DNA from: Brachyspira sp. SAP_772
Lineage (GTDB): Bacteria; Spirochaetota; Brachyspiria; Brachyspirales; Brachyspiraceae
Assembly: GCF_009755885.1 (NCBI RefSeq)
Contig: NZ_VYIX01000001.1
Coordinates: forward strand, 826,044-890,043
Length of the DNA: 64,000 bases
Direction of reading: 5' to 3'
The translations under genes and the position numbers were made by a program. The notes below the pieces were generated by a model. It was not told the DNA's origin and ran no database searches. It saw nothing but the letters and a program-made list of their open reading frames with translations. The stretch's first letter is position 1. The number at the start of each line of letters is the position of its first letter. Below are positions 8,205 through 17,075 of this stretch, piece after piece.

Positions 8205-10976
8205 ATGAAAAAAACATTCCTTATTATTGATGCTTTTGGTATACTTTATAGATATCATTTTATTTTTTTGAAACGTCCTCTAATAAACTCTAAAGGTCAA
8301 AACGTTTCTTCAATTAATGGCTTTTTAAGAACATACTTTTCTTTAATCAATACCTACCCTGCTGATTACACAGCAATAGCTCTAGACAGCTCAAGACAAA
8401 CTTTTAGAAGCGAAATATATAAAGCCTACAAAGAAAATAGAGAAAGTATGCCTGATGATTTAAGAAGTCAAATACCTATATTATATAATCTTATAGATGC
8501 ACTTGGAATTACAAGGATAGTTCTTGATAATTATGAGGCTGATGACATTATAGGATGCATTGCCCAAAACAATAAAAAAGAAAATATTAAAACAATAATA
8601 TATTCTCCAGATAAAGATATACTTCAGCTTGTTGATGATAATACATCTGTAATAGCAAGTAATAAAGATAATGAATTAATTGAATATGATGCAAATATGG
8701 TGAAAGAAAAAAGAGGAGTATTTCCTAATCAAATTATAGATTTACTTTCATTAATGGGAGATGCTTCTGACAATATACCGGGCGTTAAAGGAATTGGAGA
8801 GAAAACTGCTGTAAAACTTCTTGAAGAATATGACTCATTAGATAACATCTATAAAAATATTGATTCTATAAAAGGAAAGATACAAGAAAAGCTCATTACT
8901 GATAAAGACAACGCATATATGAGTTATGAGCTAGCAACAATTAAAAGAGAAATAGAAGAATTAAATATAGATTATAAAGAAATTGAAAAAAACAAAATTA
9001 ATATAGATGAAGTTAATAAAATATTAGATGATTTGGAATTAAAACAAATAAGAGATAAGATTAATTATTACATATACGGAAGCAGCAAGAAAAAAGAAGA
9101 AAAAGTGCAAATATCTCAAACAAAAAAAGAAACTAATAATGCAGAAGATAACACAGAAAAAACTACAATAGTATCCAACTCTAAAGACAATAATGCTAAA
9201 TACTATTTAATAGAAAATGAAACAGAACTACAAAATCTTTTAAATGATATAAACTCAAAAAAACTTGTATGTATAGATTTTGAAACTACAGGGTTAGATA
9301 CTTTAACGGATGAAATAATAGGAATATCATTTGCAATAAAATCAAAAGAGGCTTTTTATTTAGACTTAAGCGGTAGAACAAATATAGATAAAGAAGCTTG
9401 CAAAAAATTAGTATTTGACACTTTAGCAAAAGAAGATATAAAAATAATAGGTCATAATTTGAAATATGAATACAAGATGATGCGTGCCATTGGTAAAAAA
9501 TTTGGAAACATATATTTTGACACAATGGTAGCTGCCTACTTGATTAACCCAAGCAGAGGCAGATACAACATGGACGACCTTGCTTTAAGTTATTTATCAT
9601 ACAACACCATAAAATATGCTGACATTACAGACAATGCTAAAAATACTTTACTAGATGTTGAATTAAAAGATGTTGTTGAGTATGCTTGTGAGGATGCTGA
9701 TATTACATTTAGATTTTACGAATATTTTGCTCCGCTTTTAAATACATATAATCTTGAGGAATTATTTTTTAATGTAGAGATGCCTCTTGTCAGTGTACTT
9801 GCCGATATGGAGTTTGATGGGGTTTATATAAGCACGGAAAAAATGAAATCTCTATCAGAAGAATATGCTTCACTTTTAGAAAAAACAAAAGCTAAAATAT
9901 ATGCAGAAGCTCATGAAGAGTTTAATTTACAATCTCCAAAGCAGCTTGAATATATACTATTTGAAAAAATGGGAATATCTCCAACTAAAAAAACTAAAAC
10001 AGGTTTCTCAACTGATGAAGAAGTATTAAAAGAACTTTCTAAAAAACATAAAATAGCAGAATATATGCTCACCTACAGAAAATACTCAAAATTAAAAAAC
10101 ACATATCTTGATGTATTTCCTACACTAGTACATAAAAAAACTAATAGAATACATGCTTTTTTCAATCAAACTGTAACAGCAACAGGACGTTTATCTTCAT
10201 CAGAACCTAATTTGCAAAATATACCAGCAAGAGGAGATGAAGGTAAAGATATTAGAAATACTTTTATAGCAGAGAAAGGAAATGTATTAATAGCAGCTGA
10301 CTACTCTCAAATAGAATTAAGACTATTAGCACATTTTAGTAATGATCCTGTGTTGGTTGAAGCTTTCAAAAATAATGATGATATACACAGAAAAACAGCA
10401 ATGAAAATATATTCTGTAAGCAAAGAGCATGTAACTCCTTCAATGAGAAACACAGCAAAAATAATTAATTTTTCTATTATATATGGTAAAACTGCTTTCG
10501 GGCTTTCAAAAGAATTAAACATAACAAGAAAAGAGGCAGATGATTTTATTAAAGGATATTTTTCAACATATTCTCAAGTAAAACCATTCTGTGAAAAGGT
10601 TATAGAAGATGTAAAAGCCAAAGGTTATGTTCGCACTATGCTTGGAAGAATTAGAGATTTATCTAAAACAATAAACTCATCGAATGCGGTTGTAAGAAAT
10701 GAAGCTGAAAGAATGGCATTAAACACTCTCATTCAAGGAAGTGCTGCCGACATGATAAAAGTAGCTATGATTGCTATACATAAAGAGTTTAAAAATCATT
10801 TCAAAACTGCTAAAATTGTTATGCAGGTGCATGATGAATTGGTTGTTGAAGTTTCTGAAAAAGAAGCTGATAAGGCTATGACTATAATGAAAGAGATAAT
10901 GGAGCATTCTGTTAAAACTAATGTTCCTATTACAGTTGATATACATAAGGGATTAAGTTGGGGAGATATTCATTAA
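8205..10976 (+). CDS. polA: DNA polymerase I
   Basis: Repair and Okazaki-fragment polymerase of 923 residues from the ATG at 8205; an in-frame TTG at 8181 lies within the promoter and is rejected. Domains in order are the 5'-3' flap nuclease (about 1-270, with DYEADDIIG-type and GDASDNIPGVKGIGEKTA motifs), a charged linker, the 3'-5' exonuclease (about 330-510) and the polymerase. The polymerase has motif A ADYSQIELRLLAHF, motif B RNTAKIINFSIIYG and motif C QVHDELV. The exonuclease keeps D358/E360 and Y493/D497 but has Glu422 where the E. coli enzyme has Asp424. A HAD phosphatase gene begins 3 bases after the stop. Confidence 0.96.
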   Translation: MKKTFLIIDAFGILYRYHFIFLKRPLINSKGQNVSSINGFLRTYFSLINTYPADYTAIALDSSRQTFRSEIYKAYKENRESMPDDLRSQIPILYNLIDALGITRIVLDNYEADDIIGCIAQNNKKENIKTIIYSPDKDILQLVDDNTSVIASNKDNELIEYDANMVKEKRGVFPNQIIDLLSLMGDASDNIPGVKGIGEKTAVKLLEEYDSLDNIYKNIDSIKGKIQEKLITDKDNAYMSYELATIKREIEELNIDYKEIEKNKINIDEVNKILDDLELKQIRDKINYYIYGSSKKKEEKVQISQTKKETNNAEDNTEKTTIVSNSKDNNAKYYLIENETELQNLLNDINSKKLVCIDFETTGLDTLTDEIIGISFAIKSKEAFYLDLSGRTNIDKEACKKLVFDTLAKEDIKIIGHNLKYEYKMMRAIGKKFGNIYFDTMVAAYLINPSRGRYNMDDLALSYLSYNTIKYADITDNAKNTLLDVELKDVVEYACEDADITFRFYEYFAPLLNTYNLEELFFNVEMPLVSVLADMEFDGVYISTEKMKSLSEEYASLLEKTKAKIYAEAHEEFNLQSPKQLEYILFEKMGISPTKKTKTGFSTDEEVLKELSKKHKIAEYMLTYRKYSKLKNTYLDVFPTLVHKKTNRIHAFFNQTVTATGRLSSSEPNLQNIPARGDEGKDIRNTFIAEKGNVLIAADYSQIELRLLAHFSNDPVLVEAFKNNDDIHRKTAMKIYSVSKEHVTPSMRNTAKIINFSIIYGKTAFGLSKELNITRKEADDFIKGYFSTYSQVKPFCEKVIEDVKAKGYVRTMLGRIRDLSKTINSSNAVVRNEAERMALNTLIQGSAADMIKVAMIAIHKEFKNHFKTAKIVMQVHDELVVEVSEKEADKAMTIMKEIMEHSVKTNVPITVDIHKGLSWGDIH

Positions 10977-10979
10977 CTT

Positions 10980-11636
10980 ATGAAGATTGCTTTTTTTGAT
11001 TTGGATAAAACTATTATAAAAAAAGATTCTATTGTTCCTTTTATGTTTTTCTACTTAAAAAAAAATCCTAAAAGTTTTATTTATTATATTAGATTAATTC
11101 CATATTTTATTTTATTTATTTTAAAAATTATAGACAACTCAAGAATTAAATATGAAATAGCTCATATTTTCACAAACATTTCTATAGAGTTTGGAGATAG
11201 TATTGGAGAGGAGTTTGCTAACACAGTTGTACCAAGCTTATATTATAATGATGCCGTCAAAGAGATAAACAAATTAAAAGAAGAAGGCTATCAGCTTGTA
11301 ATGGTTACTGCAAGTTTTGAGATATATGCAAAGTTTATAGGAAAGAACTTAGGCTTTGACAAAGTGATGGGCAGTGAATTATGGGTATTTAGAGGAAAAT
11401 ATACTGGCTTTATGTATGGAAAAAATTGTTATAATGAAGCTAAAAGGCATAGACTTTTTACAGAAGGAATTTTTAAAAAAAACATATCAGAAAATATAGT
11501 ATACAGTGATTCTATTAGCGACCTACCCTTCTTTGCTTTTGCAGCTAAAAAAGTATGCGTTAATCCTGATAAAAAATTAAGAGAATATGCTATAAACAAC
11601 AAAGAAGAAAATTTTTCTATAGTTGAATGGAAATAA
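10980..11636 (+). CDS. HAD superfamily subfamily IB phosphatase (SerB-like)
   Basis: This 218-residue hydrolase has the HAD motifs FFDLDKT (motif I, nucleophile Asp7 and Asp9), MVTAS (motif II), a lysine region and YSDSISDLPFF (motif IV). The helical cap between motifs I and II, with a hydrophobic stretch at about 22-55, fits subfamily IB, which includes phosphoserine phosphatase and lipid-phosphate phosphatases. The substrate is not predictable. The ATG is 3 bases after the polA stop, and its purine-rich site (GGGGAGA) lies inside polA, so translation is probably coupled. Confidence 0.85.
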   Translation: MKIAFFDLDKTIIKKDSIVPFMFFYLKKNPKSFIYYIRLIPYFILFILKIIDNSRIKYEIAHIFTNISIEFGDSIGEEFANTVVPSLYYNDAVKEINKLKEEGYQLVMVTASFEIYAKFIGKNLGFDKVMGSELWVFRGKYTGFMYGKNCYNEAKRHRLFTEGIFKKNISENIVYSDSISDLPFFAFAAKKVCVNPDKKLREYAINNKEENFSIVEWK

Positions 11637-11651
11637 AAATGGAGTGTTTCA

Positions 11652-12701
11652 ATGGACAATATAGAAAATGAAATTAAAGAAATAATTAAAGAGTCAAAAG
11701 AAAATATTTTAACTGCAATAAATACATTCATAGAGAAAAATAATTTAGATTATGCCAAAAAAATTGCATTACAATTAATAAATAAAGAACCTAACTACAA
11801 AGAAGGTTATTTAGTATTATCTGATATATTTTATGAAGAAGAAGATTATAAAAGTGTAATACATATTTTAGATAAGGCATTAGAATATCTTCCAAAAGAT
11901 AAGGATATATTAGAAAGCAAAATAGAAGCATTAATTAGCACCTATAAATATGAAGAAGCAAAATCTACTATAGAAGAGATAATATCTTTAGGTAATGTTA
12001 ATGCTAGTGTATATGGTCAATATGGAGTTTTACTTTCTATAGAGATGAAATACAAAGAAGCTATTGAAAAATTCAAAATGGCTATATCTTTAGACAAAGA
12101 AGATGTATTATCTATGATTAATATGTCTATAGTTTATGCTGCTATATATGAATATGATAATGCTATAGAGATATTAGAAAAAGCATTTAATATTAGTAAA
12201 GATTCTAGTATTCAAGAGAAAATCGATAATATAAAAAAACAAAAAGAAAACTCAATTTTTCATTTTTCAAAGTTTACTGTAATTAATGCTAAACCTGATA
12301 AGTTTAATTTGATTGTACCAGAGAATTTTAATGCTAGTGTAGAAAATAGTGTATTAAAAATAGAAAACAATGAAAAAACTATTTCTATACTATTAAGTTA
12401 TGATAATTCAAAATATGACGAAAAAGAAATAGCTCAAATATTAAATAATTTTAAAGCAGAAAATAAAAACCTCTATTCTATAATATCACCAGTGTCTGTT
12501 GTAAAAAGAAAAGAGCATAATGATATATTCGGCTCTATAATTTTTAATTGTAAAACTAAAAATAATAATTTATTTAATGCTATGGCAATAGCAGTAAAAG
12601 AAGAAGAGTCAATAGTACTTACTATTATCTCAACACTCGCTACAAGTAATAATTTAATATTTTTAGCTAAAGAAATAATTAACAGTTTGTATATAAAATG
12701 A
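11652..12701 (+). CDS. TPR-repeat protein with C-terminal domain of unknown function
   Basis: A 349-residue protein. Residues about 1-195 are tandem tetratricopeptide-like helices (for example LDKALEYLPKDKDILESKIE and FKMAISLDKEDVLSMINMS). Residues about 205-349 form a separate beta-rich module (FNLIVPENFNASVENSVLKI, then a strand-rich end) that I do not recognise. There is no signal peptide, so it is probably cytoplasmic. GGAGTG precedes the ATG. The stop overlaps the start of the diguanylate cyclase gene by 4 bases, suggesting the TPR protein is its partner or regulator. Confidence 0.75.
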   Translation: MDNIENEIKEIIKESKENILTAINTFIEKNNLDYAKKIALQLINKEPNYKEGYLVLSDIFYEEEDYKSVIHILDKALEYLPKDKDILESKIEALISTYKYEEAKSTIEEIISLGNVNASVYGQYGVLLSIEMKYKEAIEKFKMAISLDKEDVLSMINMSIVYAAIYEYDNAIEILEKAFNISKDSSIQEKIDNIKKQKENSIFHFSKFTVINAKPDKFNLIVPENFNASVENSVLKIENNEKTISILLSYDNSKYDEKEIAQILNNFKAENKNLYSIISPVSVVKRKEHNDIFGSIIFNCKTKNNNLFNAMAIAVKEEESIVLTIISTLATSNNLIFLAKEIINSLYIK

Positions 12702-13510
12702 TTAAAGAGATAAACAAAATAATAAAAACCTTAAACAACATACCAGAACCATTCTCTGTAGACGGCATAATAAAAACCTTTGAAAAAAGCTCTAAAAAAA
12801 TAATAAAAAACTTTGCATTATATTTTTATAAAGATAATAATTCAAATCTATGGTATTCGACTTCAAAAAATATAATAAAAGAAAATAATAATAAATATAA
12901 ATTACAAGCAAGAAATTATGAGTTTGGATATTTAATAATTGAAAGCAGCATTGAAAAAGAATATTTAGAAATACTAATAAATCATTTATCTATTATTCTT
13001 TACAGTGAAAAACTATCATTTTTGGCAAATAGAGATAAACTTACTAATTTATACAACAGAGGCTATTTATTAAAATATTTAGAAAACAAAAAAGATGAAA
13101 TATATTCTGTAATAATAATAGATTTAGATAAGTTTAAGCATTATAATGATAGTTATGGTCATAATGTAGGAGACCATGTATTAAAAATAGCTTCAAAGGT
13201 AATGAGAGAAACACTAAAACAAATAAAATACAATTCACTTCTTGCAAGATATGGTGGAGAAGAGTTTATTATAGTTATTGATACAAAGACTAAAAAAGAG
13301 CTTTTTAATATAATGGAAATAATAAGAAAGAAAATATACGAAACAGATTTTTCAACTGATGAATATTCTCTAAAAGCAACTGCTTCTTTTGGCGGAGCAA
13401 TTAAAACAGATGATAATACAATTAATAGTTTAATAGAAAAAGCAGACAAAGCATTATATGAAGCAAAAGAAACGGGAAGAAACAAAAGCATCATAGATAA
13501 TCATAATTAA
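12698..13510 (+). CDS. GGDEF-domain diguanylate cyclase
   Basis: A 270-residue protein. The N-terminal 110 residues are a small alpha/beta, GAF-like sensory region with no membrane segment. The GGDEF domain follows, with DKLTNLYNRGYL, DLDKFKHYNDSYGHNVGD and the active-site signature ARYGGEEF near residue 185. The signature is intact, so it should make cyclic di-GMP from two GTP. I see no clear RxxD inhibitory site. It is coupled to the TPR gene by a 4-base overlap, and its 3' end overlaps the convergent GT11 gene by 20 bases. Confidence 0.9.
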   Translation: MIKEINKIIKTLNNIPEPFSVDGIIKTFEKSSKKIIKNFALYFYKDNNSNLWYSTSKNIIKENNNKYKLQARNYEFGYLIIESSIEKEYLEILINHLSIILYSEKLSFLANRDKLTNLYNRGYLLKYLENKKDEIYSVIIIDLDKFKHYNDSYGHNVGDHVLKIASKVMRETLKQIKYNSLLARYGGEEFIIVIDTKTKKELFNIMEIIRKKIYETDFSTDEYSLKATASFGGAIKTDDNTINSLIEKADKALYEAKETGRNKSIIDNHN

Positions 13511-14483
13511 ATTTACAAGCTCTAATAACAATTTTATTTTCGTTATTATTAAAACGAGTAGCTAAATCTCCAAAACCACCTAAAGAAATTATATAATGTT
13601 TTGCCTTTGACATTAAATAAATATCCATATAAGGTTGGTTTTTTGAACTACTAATTTTATAAGATATACTATTATCTAATTTTTTTATTATATTTTTATT
13701 AACCCAATCTATATTATCAGAAAAAAAGAAGAAAGTAGGATTTTTCAATTCACTCAATAATTTATTTATAGATTCTATAAAATAATTAGCATATTTTTCA
13801 TAGCTACTATTAAATACTTTTTTAAAACATGACATAACATAGCTATCTCCAAGTCTAATATGTACAGCTACCGATTCTTTATCTTTCAATTCATTATATA
13901 ATACTAAATTATCTCCTTGCAAAGTATTATAATGGTATTTATCTAAATCTATATTTTTAGTTATATCACTAACATTAATATCTAAAATTCTAGGATATGA
14001 ATATAAAAATAAATTTTTATTATTTTGTAAAAAACTATTAATATCATATCCAAAATATGATTTACTTATAACAGGAAAACACGCCTTATAAAAAAATATA
14101 TCATCATAAGCAGCAATTTTAAAATCTATATCAGGACATAGTTTAAGTAATTCAAAAGGTCTTTCATCTTTACCATCAACATCTTTATGTTTATAATCAA
14201 ACCAAGTTATATCGTATTTTACAGTAAAATTATAATGTTTTTTTATAGATTCACCAAGTACATATTTCCAAAATTGATCAGATAATCCTCCTTGACATTC
14301 TATAATAACTGTACCTGAATCAGTATTATTATTCTTTTTATTGAGTTCTTGAGATATATATTCAATTTTATATAATGAATTTACAATATCGTATAATATA
14401 TTTCTTAAATTATCTCTATGTTTTTTTATAGGTATAATGCGAACTATTCTATTTATAAGATGTTCATAATTATTGTATAGCAT
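13491..14483 (-). CDS. GT11-like glycosyltransferase (alpha-1,2-fucosyltransferase family)
   Basis: A 330-residue protein with the GT11 hallmarks: an N-terminal VIIECQGGLSDQFWKY segment (GGLGNQ-type donor loop, here GGLSDQ), AVHIRLGDSY near residue 207 (HxRRGD-type motif) and FFFSDNIDWVNKNI near the C-terminal third. Members add fucose or similar sugars to surface glycans. The real donor and acceptor here are unknown. It is a lone gene without other glycan genes next to it and overlaps the diguanylate cyclase 3' end by 20 bases, so transcription of the two could interfere. Confidence 0.82.
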   Translation of the reverse strand: MLYNNYEHLINRIVRIIPIKKHRDNLRNILYDIVNSLYKIEYISQELNKKNNNTDSGTVIIECQGGLSDQFWKYVLGESIKKHYNFTVKYDITWFDYKHKDVDGKDERPFELLKLCPDIDFKIAAYDDIFFYKACFPVISKSYFGYDINSFLQNNKNLFLYSYPRILDINVSDITKNIDLDKYHYNTLQGDNLVLYNELKDKESVAVHIRLGDSYVMSCFKKVFNSSYEKYANYFIESINKLLSELKNPTFFFFSDNIDWVNKNIIKKLDNSISYKISSSKNQPYMDIYLMSKAKHYIISLGGFGDLATRFNNNENKIVIRACKFNYDYL

Positions 14484-14850
14484 AAAATGAATAAATATTT
14501 ATAATTTTTTAAATTTATTATAGCATATAAAATACTAATGTCAATATAAATCATGAAACTATATTTTAATTTTTTAAAAATTTAATTTTAATCTTTTATT
14601 TCATTATATATTTTATATCTTCTTGAAAAATTTAATCTTTCTATATGTATTTTTCAGATTTCATAGAATATACAATTAAACTCATAGTATCTATTTAAAT
14701 TAGAATGTTAGTATAAAAATTTATATTTTTTAGATGATAAGTTTTTAAAAAATATAAGCTATAACCATAATTTTAATTAAATGCAACAAAAAAGCTATAG
14801 CTTAAAAATATAGTCTATGTTTACTATATTTTTTATATATTAATATAAAA
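14484..14850. other. Intergenic region without a gene
   Basis: Upstream side of the GT11 gene and downstream side of the YczE-like gene. It is very AT-rich; no open frame, tRNA or conserved motif is apparent. The only structure seen is the inverted repeat 14755-14763/14796-14804, listed separately. Confidence 0.6.
14755..14804 (-). terminator. Possible weak terminator of the YczE-like gene
   Basis: Inverted repeat TAAGCTATA/TATAGCTTA with a 32-nt loop. On the minus strand it is followed by a T-rich tract (TATTTTTTA). It lies about 50 bases past the stop at 14851. The loop is long, so this is only a candidate. Confidence 0.35.
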
Positions 14851-15558
14851 TTATACCTCATGTTTCTTATGGAATATTTTTTTTACATATGGAATAAATT
14901 CAAATTTTTTATCAATCATTTTCCCTATAGAAGAAATAACCTTTCCCATTGTAAAAGCTGAAAGTACAGTGCCTATTCCAAGGCCTTTTATATGACCTAA
15001 AAATACAAATGTAACTACTATTGTTGTTAAAAGACAAGTTACATCAAATATTATTTTTACTTTTGCATAAGATGCTTTTATTATATTAGACAATTCTCTC
15101 GGAAATAAATCTGTAGGTATTATAGGAAGTCCGCATCTATTTGATAATGCTATTCCAAATGCCAATATAAAATAACTTATTATAAAATATATTATTCTGC
15201 TTGTCATTGTTAATGGAAGATGATTTATCCAAGCAGCATGTATGTCCACAAATTTACCAAAACAAAACCCTACAACAAAACTAAATAAATATTCTCCAAC
15301 AAACTTTTTTCTTAATATCATAAGCACTAATATGAGTAAAGTTTGAAAGATATAAGTAAAAGTTCCAAGAGATATATTATTAATAACTTCAGAAAAAGCA
15401 TAAGGCACGCTTGATATAGCGGATATGCCAGAGCCAGAATAAAGCATTAACACAACACTAAAACTATTTATAATGACAACTAAAATTAATGCTAATTCAC
15501 CGCTTATTATAAAATGTTTATTTTTACTATCTAATGAATGGTCATCTTCTGATATCAT
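14851..15558 (-). CDS. YczE/YitT-type integral membrane protein (DUF6198-like)
   Basis: A 235-residue protein with about five to six membrane helices. It has the pattern of YczE/YyaS/YitT proteins: an N-terminal helix, a glycine/serine-rich GSGISAISSVPYAFS turn, and the segment ALSNRCGLPIIPTDLFPRELS, similar to the conserved 'G.G..P.D' turn. The function of these proteins is not established; some are linked to secretion or small-molecule export. It is divergent from the sugar/polyol operon with a 408-base gap. An AAGGA site precedes the ATG. Confidence 0.7.
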   Translation of the reverse strand: MISEDDHSLDSKNKHFIISGELALILVVIINSFSVVLMLYSGSGISAISSVPYAFSEVINNISLGTFTYIFQTLLILVLMILRKKFVGEYLFSFVVGFCFGKFVDIHAAWINHLPLTMTSRIIYFIISYFILAFGIALSNRCGLPIIPTDLFPRELSNIIKASYAKVKIIFDVTCLLTTIVVTFVFLGHIKGLGIGTVLSAFTMGKVISSIGKMIDKKFEFIPYVKKIFHKKHEV

Positions 15559-15840
15559 AATATTTATCCTTATATAGTATGTATACTCATCAATTTTAAT
15601 TCATATATTATATAACTAATTATATATTAATCAAGGAATTTCTCATAAGTTATGTTTTTGTAAGTGTTCTTTATAATTTTATTTTTAAATTTTAACTTTT
15701 ATTATATAGATTATTGTAAAAAATATTTACAAAATAACTTACTATATATAGAAATATTTATAATACAACATTTGAAATTTATGATAATAACAATAAAAAC
15801 ATTGATAAAAAGATAAATTATAAAAATTTCAGGAAAAAAG

Positions 15841-15882
15841 TTTAAAAAACATATTTTTATTTTTAAAAAACAGATTTTTATT
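15841..15882 (+). repeat. Two tandem 21-bp direct repeats, probable operator
   Basis: Copies at 15841-15861 and 15862-15882 match at 20 of 21 positions (one T to G change at the 12th base). Each is TTTAAAAAACA, one variable base, then ATTTTTATT. The 21-bp period equals two helical turns, and the second copy ends on the first base of the -35 box. This fits a binding site for the DeoR-family regulator encoded at 22415-23167. Confidence 0.7.
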
Positions 15883-15910
15883 TGATTTTAAAGAAAAAAT
15901 GTACTAAAAT
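15882..15910 (+). promoter_or_regulatory. Promoter of the sugar/polyol operon
   Basis: TTGATT (15882-15887), 17-bp spacer, TAAAAT (15905-15910). Start of transcription is expected near 15917, about 50 nt before the ATG at 15967. Confidence 0.6.
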
Positions 15911-15966
15911 AAAAATATACAAAAATTAGTTTTCTATTTTATTTATTTTATGGAGGAGAACATATT

Positions 15967-17043
15967 ATGAAAGCTTTAGCTAGATTTGGTAAAGAATTTG
16001 GCGGATACAGGATGATTGATGTACCTGTGCCAGAAGTAGGTCCTGAGGACATACTATTAGAAATAAAAGCTGCTGCTATATGTGGGGCTGATATGAAACA
16101 TTTTCGCGTTGAAAATGGTTCTGATGAGTTTAACTCTATAAGAGGGCATGAATTTGCGGGTGAAATAGTAAAAGTTGGAAGTAATGTTAAAGATTGGAAA
16201 GTTGGTCAGAGGGTAGTTTCTGATAATAGCGGACATGTATGCGGAGTATGTCCTGCTTGTGAACAAGGTGATTTTTTATGCTGTGAACAAAAAGTTAATT
16301 TAGGACTTGATAATAACAGATGGGGAGGTGGTTTTACTAAATACTGTATAGTTCCCGGAGAGATTTTAAGAATTCATAAACATGCTATATGGGAAATACC
16401 TGAAAATGTAAAATATGAAGAAGCTGCTGTATTAGACCCTATATGTAATTCTTATAAAGCAATAGCTCAGCAATCTCATTTCTTACCCGGACAAGATATA
16501 GTTGTTTTCGGTACTGGTCCTTTAGGATTATTTGCGGTACAAATAGCTAGAATAATGGGAGCTGTTAATATTGTTATGGTTGGATTAGAAGAAGATACTA
16601 AAGTAAGATTTGGTGTGGCACAAGAATTAGGAGCTACACATGTAGTAAATGCTTCAAAAGAAGATGTAGTAAAACGCTGTCAAGAGATTTGCGGAAAAGA
16701 TAATTTAGGATTAGTAGTTGAATGTTCTGGAGCAAATATAGCATTAAAACAATCTATTGAAATGTTAAGACCTAATGGTGAAGTTGTAAGAGTTGGTATG
16801 GGATTTAAACCAATAGAATTCTCTATTAACGATATAACCTCTTGGAACAAAAGTATAATAGGACACATGGCATATGATTCTACATCATGGAGAAATGCTA
16901 TACGCCTATTAGCATCTGGAGCTATAAAAGTTCAGCCAATGATAACTCATAGAATAGGTCTTTCTGAATGGGAAAAAGGTTTTGAAGCTATGGCAAACAA
17001 AGAAGCAATAAAAGTTATTATTCATTATGATTTTGAAGAATAA
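15967..17043 (+). CDS. Zinc-dependent medium-chain dehydrogenase (threonine/polyol dehydrogenase-like)
   Basis: A 358-residue MDR enzyme that should oxidise a secondary alcohol with NAD(P). The catalytic-zinc site is AAICGADMKHF plus GHE. The structural-zinc loop has four cysteines (CGVCPACEQGDFLC, near residues 97-110). The nucleotide fold carries VFGTGPLGLFAVQ. The third ligand region reads AAVLDPICNS with Asp-Pro instead of Glu-Pro, as in threonine dehydrogenase-like members. It is the first gene of a six-gene operon with a strong ribosome site and a promoter with tandem operator-like repeats. The substrate is unknown; a polyol or sugar acid is most likely from context. Confidence 0.88.
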   Translation: MKALARFGKEFGGYRMIDVPVPEVGPEDILLEIKAAAICGADMKHFRVENGSDEFNSIRGHEFAGEIVKVGSNVKDWKVGQRVVSDNSGHVCGVCPACEQGDFLCCEQKVNLGLDNNRWGGGFTKYCIVPGEILRIHKHAIWEIPENVKYEEAAVLDPICNSYKAIAQQSHFLPGQDIVVFGTGPLGLFAVQIARIMGAVNIVMVGLEEDTKVRFGVAQELGATHVVNASKEDVVKRCQEICGKDNLGLVVECSGANIALKQSIEMLRPNGEVVRVGMGFKPIEFSINDITSWNKSIIGHMAYDSTSWRNAIRLLASGAIKVQPMITHRIGLSEWEKGFEAMANKEAIKVIIHYDFEE

Positions 17044-17075
17044 TATAGTTTTTAAATAATATAGGGGGTATTATA

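Larger units (their letters stand above)
15559..15966. promoter_or_regulatory. Divergent regulatory region of the polyol/sugar operon
   Basis: A 408-base spacer between the YczE-like gene and the first dehydrogenase gene. The outer 280 bases show nothing definite. The last 126 bases hold a tandem 21-bp direct repeat, a promoter and a strong GGAGGAGA ribosome site, listed separately. A dyad AGTAT..ATACT near 15577-15590 lies just upstream of the minus-strand gene. Confidence 0.5.
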
